In this document: piece after piece, positions 39,103-40,872 of the stretch
How the letters are laid out: every line of letters starts with the position of its first letter
How positions within the stretch are numbered: position 1 is the first letter of the stretch
Assembly: GCF_013359775.1 (NCBI RefSeq)
Contig: NZ_JABMCI010000057.1
Location: forward strand, 1-40,872
Source of the DNA: Cellulomonas humilata
GTDB taxonomy: Bacteria; Actinomycetota; Actinomycetes; Actinomycetales; Cellulomonadaceae
DNA length: 40,872 nt
Direction of reading: 5' to 3'
Position numbers and translations under genes: made by a program
The notes under the pieces: generated by a model
Told to the model about the DNA's origin: nothing
The model's database searches: none
What the model saw: only the letters and a program-made list of their open reading frames with translations

Positions 39103-40872
39103 ATGAAGGTCGAGACGACAGTCCTGGAAGTGGGGGGCCTGCACTGGGCGACCTCCGAGCCGATCGTGGAACGCGCGTTAGCCCGGCGCCCCGGCGTCCT
39201 GAATGTGGAGGCCAACGCGCTGGCCCAGACCGCGAACGTTACCTACGACGCCGACCAGACCTCCCTGGCCCAGCTCGTCGGCTGGGTCACCGAGTGCGGC
39301 TACCACTGCGAGGGGCGCTCCGTCCCGCAGCACATCTGCGAGCCGATGGACGACCCGGCCAGTAGGACGCCCGCGTCCAGCGCTGATCACGCGGCGCCGT
39401 CCCACGACGACGGGCCCGCGCACGAGCACCACGGAGGCCACGGTGCGCCCGCGCCGATGTCGGCTCAGGACGCGATGGGCCACGGCGGTCACCACGGTGG
39501 CGGCTCGATGGCGGACATGGTCCGCGACATGCGCAACCGCTTCCTGGTCGCGCTGCTGCTGTCGATCCCGATCCTGCTGTGGTCGCCGATCGGTCGCGAG
39601 CTCATCGGGTTCTCGGCCGGCACCCCGTTCGGCCTGCGCGACGACGTGTTCAGCCTGCTGCTCTCGCTGCCGGTGATCTTCTACTCCGCGTGGATCTTCT
39701 TCGACGGCGCCTACCGGGCGCTGCGGGCGCGGACGCTGGACATGATGGTGCTGGTCGCCGTCGGTGTGGGCACCGGGTGGCTGTACAGCCTGTGGATCAC
39801 CCTGACCGGCGGCGGTGAGGTCTTCTACGAGGCCGCCACGGTCCTGACGACCTTCGTCCTGCTGGGCCACTGGGTCGAGATGCGAGCCCGGGGCGGCGCG
39901 AACGACGCCGTCCGGACACTGCTCGAGCTCGCTCCCGACACAGCCGTCGTGCTGCGCGACGGATCCGAGGTCGAGGTCCCCACGGCTGACGTGGTCGTCG
40001 GAGACCTGGTCCTCGTGCGGCCCGGAGCGAAGGTCCCCGTGGACGCGGTCGTCGAGGTGGGGGAGTCCGAGGTCGACGAGTCGATGGTTACCGGAGAGAG
40101 CCTGCCGGTGCCGAAGGCTCCCGGGTCGCAGGTGATCGGTGCGTCGATCAACACCACCGGGGCCCTCCGCGTGCGGGCCGCCAAGGTCGGCTCGGACACC
40201 GCCCTGGCCCAGATCGTCGCCATGGTCCAGGAGGCGCAGAACTCCAAGGCGCCCGGCCAACGGCTCGCCGACCGCGCAGCGTTCTGGCTCGTGCTCGTCG
40301 CCCTCGTCGGCGGGACCGTTACCTTCCTCGCCTGGACCCTCGCCGGGGCCAGCGTGCCCACCGCGATGCTGTTCGCCATCACCGTGGTCGTGATCACCTG
40401 CCCCGACGCCCTCGGCCTTGCCACCCCGACCGCCATCATGGTCGGCACCGGCCTGGGCGCCCGCCGCGGCGTCCTGTTCAAGAACGCGACCGCACTGGAG
40501 ACCTCGGCACGCATCGACACCGTCGTGATGGACAAGACCGGCACCCTGACCAAGGGCGAGCCCGAGGTCACGGACCTGATCGTCGACCACCTTCCCGAGC
40601 TGGAGGTCCTCGCGCTGGCGGCCGCCGTAGAACGCGAGTCGGAGCACCCACTGGCACGCGCCGTCGTCGAGCATGCCGTACACCTCGGTGCCGCGGTGCT
40701 CACCGCCGACGACTTCCGGAACGTCCCCGGTCACGGCGCCGGCGCCACGGTGAACGGTCACCGGGTGCTCGTCGGCAACCAGCGCCTGATGTCCGCCGAG
40801 GGTGTCCCGCTCGGCGATCTGTCCGCCACGCGTGACGCGCTCGCGCAGTCGGGCAGGACCGCCGTGCTCGTC
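39103..40872 (+). CDS. P1B-type heavy-metal ATPase with CPD motif (3' end outside the window)
   Basis: First 590 residues of a metal ATPase; the frame is open to the end of the window. The N-terminal domain (residues 1-68) has the HMA fold pattern, but the CxxC site is replaced by GGLHWATSE (residues 11-19). A His-rich linker (about 85-130, with HEHHGGHG and GHGGHH) follows, then the membrane core. The membrane metal motif is Cys433-Pro-Asp435 ([12 protein letters not shown]) instead of CPC or CPH; the phosphorylated Asp is D477 in DKTGT, and SEHP is present. The His-rich linker recalls CopB-type Cu ATPases. The operator upstream points to copper induction. GGGAG precedes the ATG. Copper is the most probable ion, but the CPD motif leaves specificity open. 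Confidence 0.92.
   Translation, partial: MKVETTVLEVGGLHWATSEPIVERALARRPGVLNVEANALAQTANVTYDADQTSLAQLVGWVTECGYHCEGRSVPQHICEPMDDPASRTPASSADHAAPSHDDGPAHEHHGGHGAPAPMSAQDAMGHGGHHGGGSMADMVRDMRNRFLVALLLSIPILLWSPIGRELIGFSAGTPFGLRDDVFSLLLSLPVIFYSAWIFFDGAYRALRARTLDMMVLVAVGVGTGWLYSLWITLTGGGEVFYEAATVLTTFVLLGHWVEMRARGGANDAVRTLLELAPDTAVVLRDGSEVEVPTADVVVGDLVLVRPGAKVPVDAVVEVGESEVDESMVTGESLPVPKAPGSQVIGASINTTGALRVRAAKVGSDTALAQIVAMVQEAQNSKAPGQRLADRAAFWLVLVALVGGTVTFLAWTLAGASVPTAMLFAITVVVITCPDALGLATPTAIMVGTGLGARRGVLFKNATALETSARIDTVVMDKTGTLTKGEPEVTDLIVDHLPELEVLALAAAVERESEHPLARAVVEHAVHLGAAVLTADDFRNVPGHGAGATVNGHRVLVGNQRLMSAEGVPLGDLSATRDALAQSGRTAVLV

Noticed and set aside
39178..40761. Minus-strand open frame of over 500 codons at the right end
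   Set aside because: Antisense shadow of the CPD-motif ATPase, which is open to the window edge on the plus strand.

Overview
The window is about 70% GC, has GTG as well as ATG starts, is densely packed with ATGA/GTGA start-stop overlaps, and encodes actinobacterial-type families (FprA-like ferredoxin reductase, CmtR-type ArsR repressors, CsoR-type operators, DUF3105/DUF305 proteins). It is most likely chromosomal or plasmid DNA of a high-GC actinobacterium, probably a Micrococcales member near Cellulomonas or Microbacterium; the genus is inference. Almost the whole window reads as a heavy-metal resistance island (copper, cadmium/lead/zinc, mercury) with linked thiol-redox and lipoprotein-processing genes. 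No transposase, integrase, tRNA or rRNA was recognised.

Layout. 1-2.0 kb: 3' end of a polytopic membrane protein and an FprA-like ferredoxin-NADP reductase. 2.0-4.2 kb (minus): a two-gene ABC transporter behind a CsoR-type copper operator. 4.5-8.1 kb: small membrane protein, then (minus) copZ - 51-aa membrane peptide - copA behind a second CsoR-type box, and a small His-rich membrane protein. 8.4-11.5 kb: third box and a P1B-ATPase with two N-terminal cupredoxin-like domains and an in-frame C-terminal YHS domain that has its own ribosome binding site. 11.9-16.1 kb: EamA transporter and a beta-phosphoglucomutase/GH65 fusion. 16.2-20.2 kb: lgt (minus), a decayed multicopper oxidase, and lnt. 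20.2-22.0 kb (minus): a decayed tlpA-DUF3105-DUF305 module, of which the second, intact and inverted copy lies at 27.1-29.2 kb. Between them: thioredoxin-like and Cys-rich proteins, a CmtR-type repressor with two CDF-like transporters and an ICMT-like methyltransferase, and an M23 peptidase. 29.2-30.4 kb: 5'-truncated copC and ctaG fused head to head. 30.5-32.3 kb: ccdA behind a frameshifted cmtR, a SHOCT protein and a second small membrane protein. 32.4-36.5 kb: two-component system divergent from a glutaredoxin-like/CcdA-like/redoxin operon. 36.7-38.7 kb: zinc-finger peptide, merR and merA. 39.0 kb to the end: a fourth CsoR-type box and a P1B-ATPase with a CPD motif, running off the window.

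How it fits together. Four near-identical GC-flanked palindromes of CsoR type sit in front of the three P-type ATPase units and the ABC transporter, which implies one copper regulon whose CsoR is not in the window. A CmtR-type repressor probably controls the CDF operon (Cd/Pb/Zn), and MerR controls merA through a promoter with a 20-bp spacer and apparently no leader. A 22-bp motif made of two 11-bp repeats occurs at the two-component locus, upstream of lgt and upstream of the ABC/small-membrane-protein divergent region, which suggests a second, two-component-controlled layer. Lgt, Lnt, CcdA, TlpA and the redoxins would mature and keep reduced the exported, Cys-containing metal proteins. The many pseudogenes and truncated genes (multicopper oxidase, tlpA, DUF305, copC, ctaG, cmtR) show that the island has been assembled and reshuffled by recombination.
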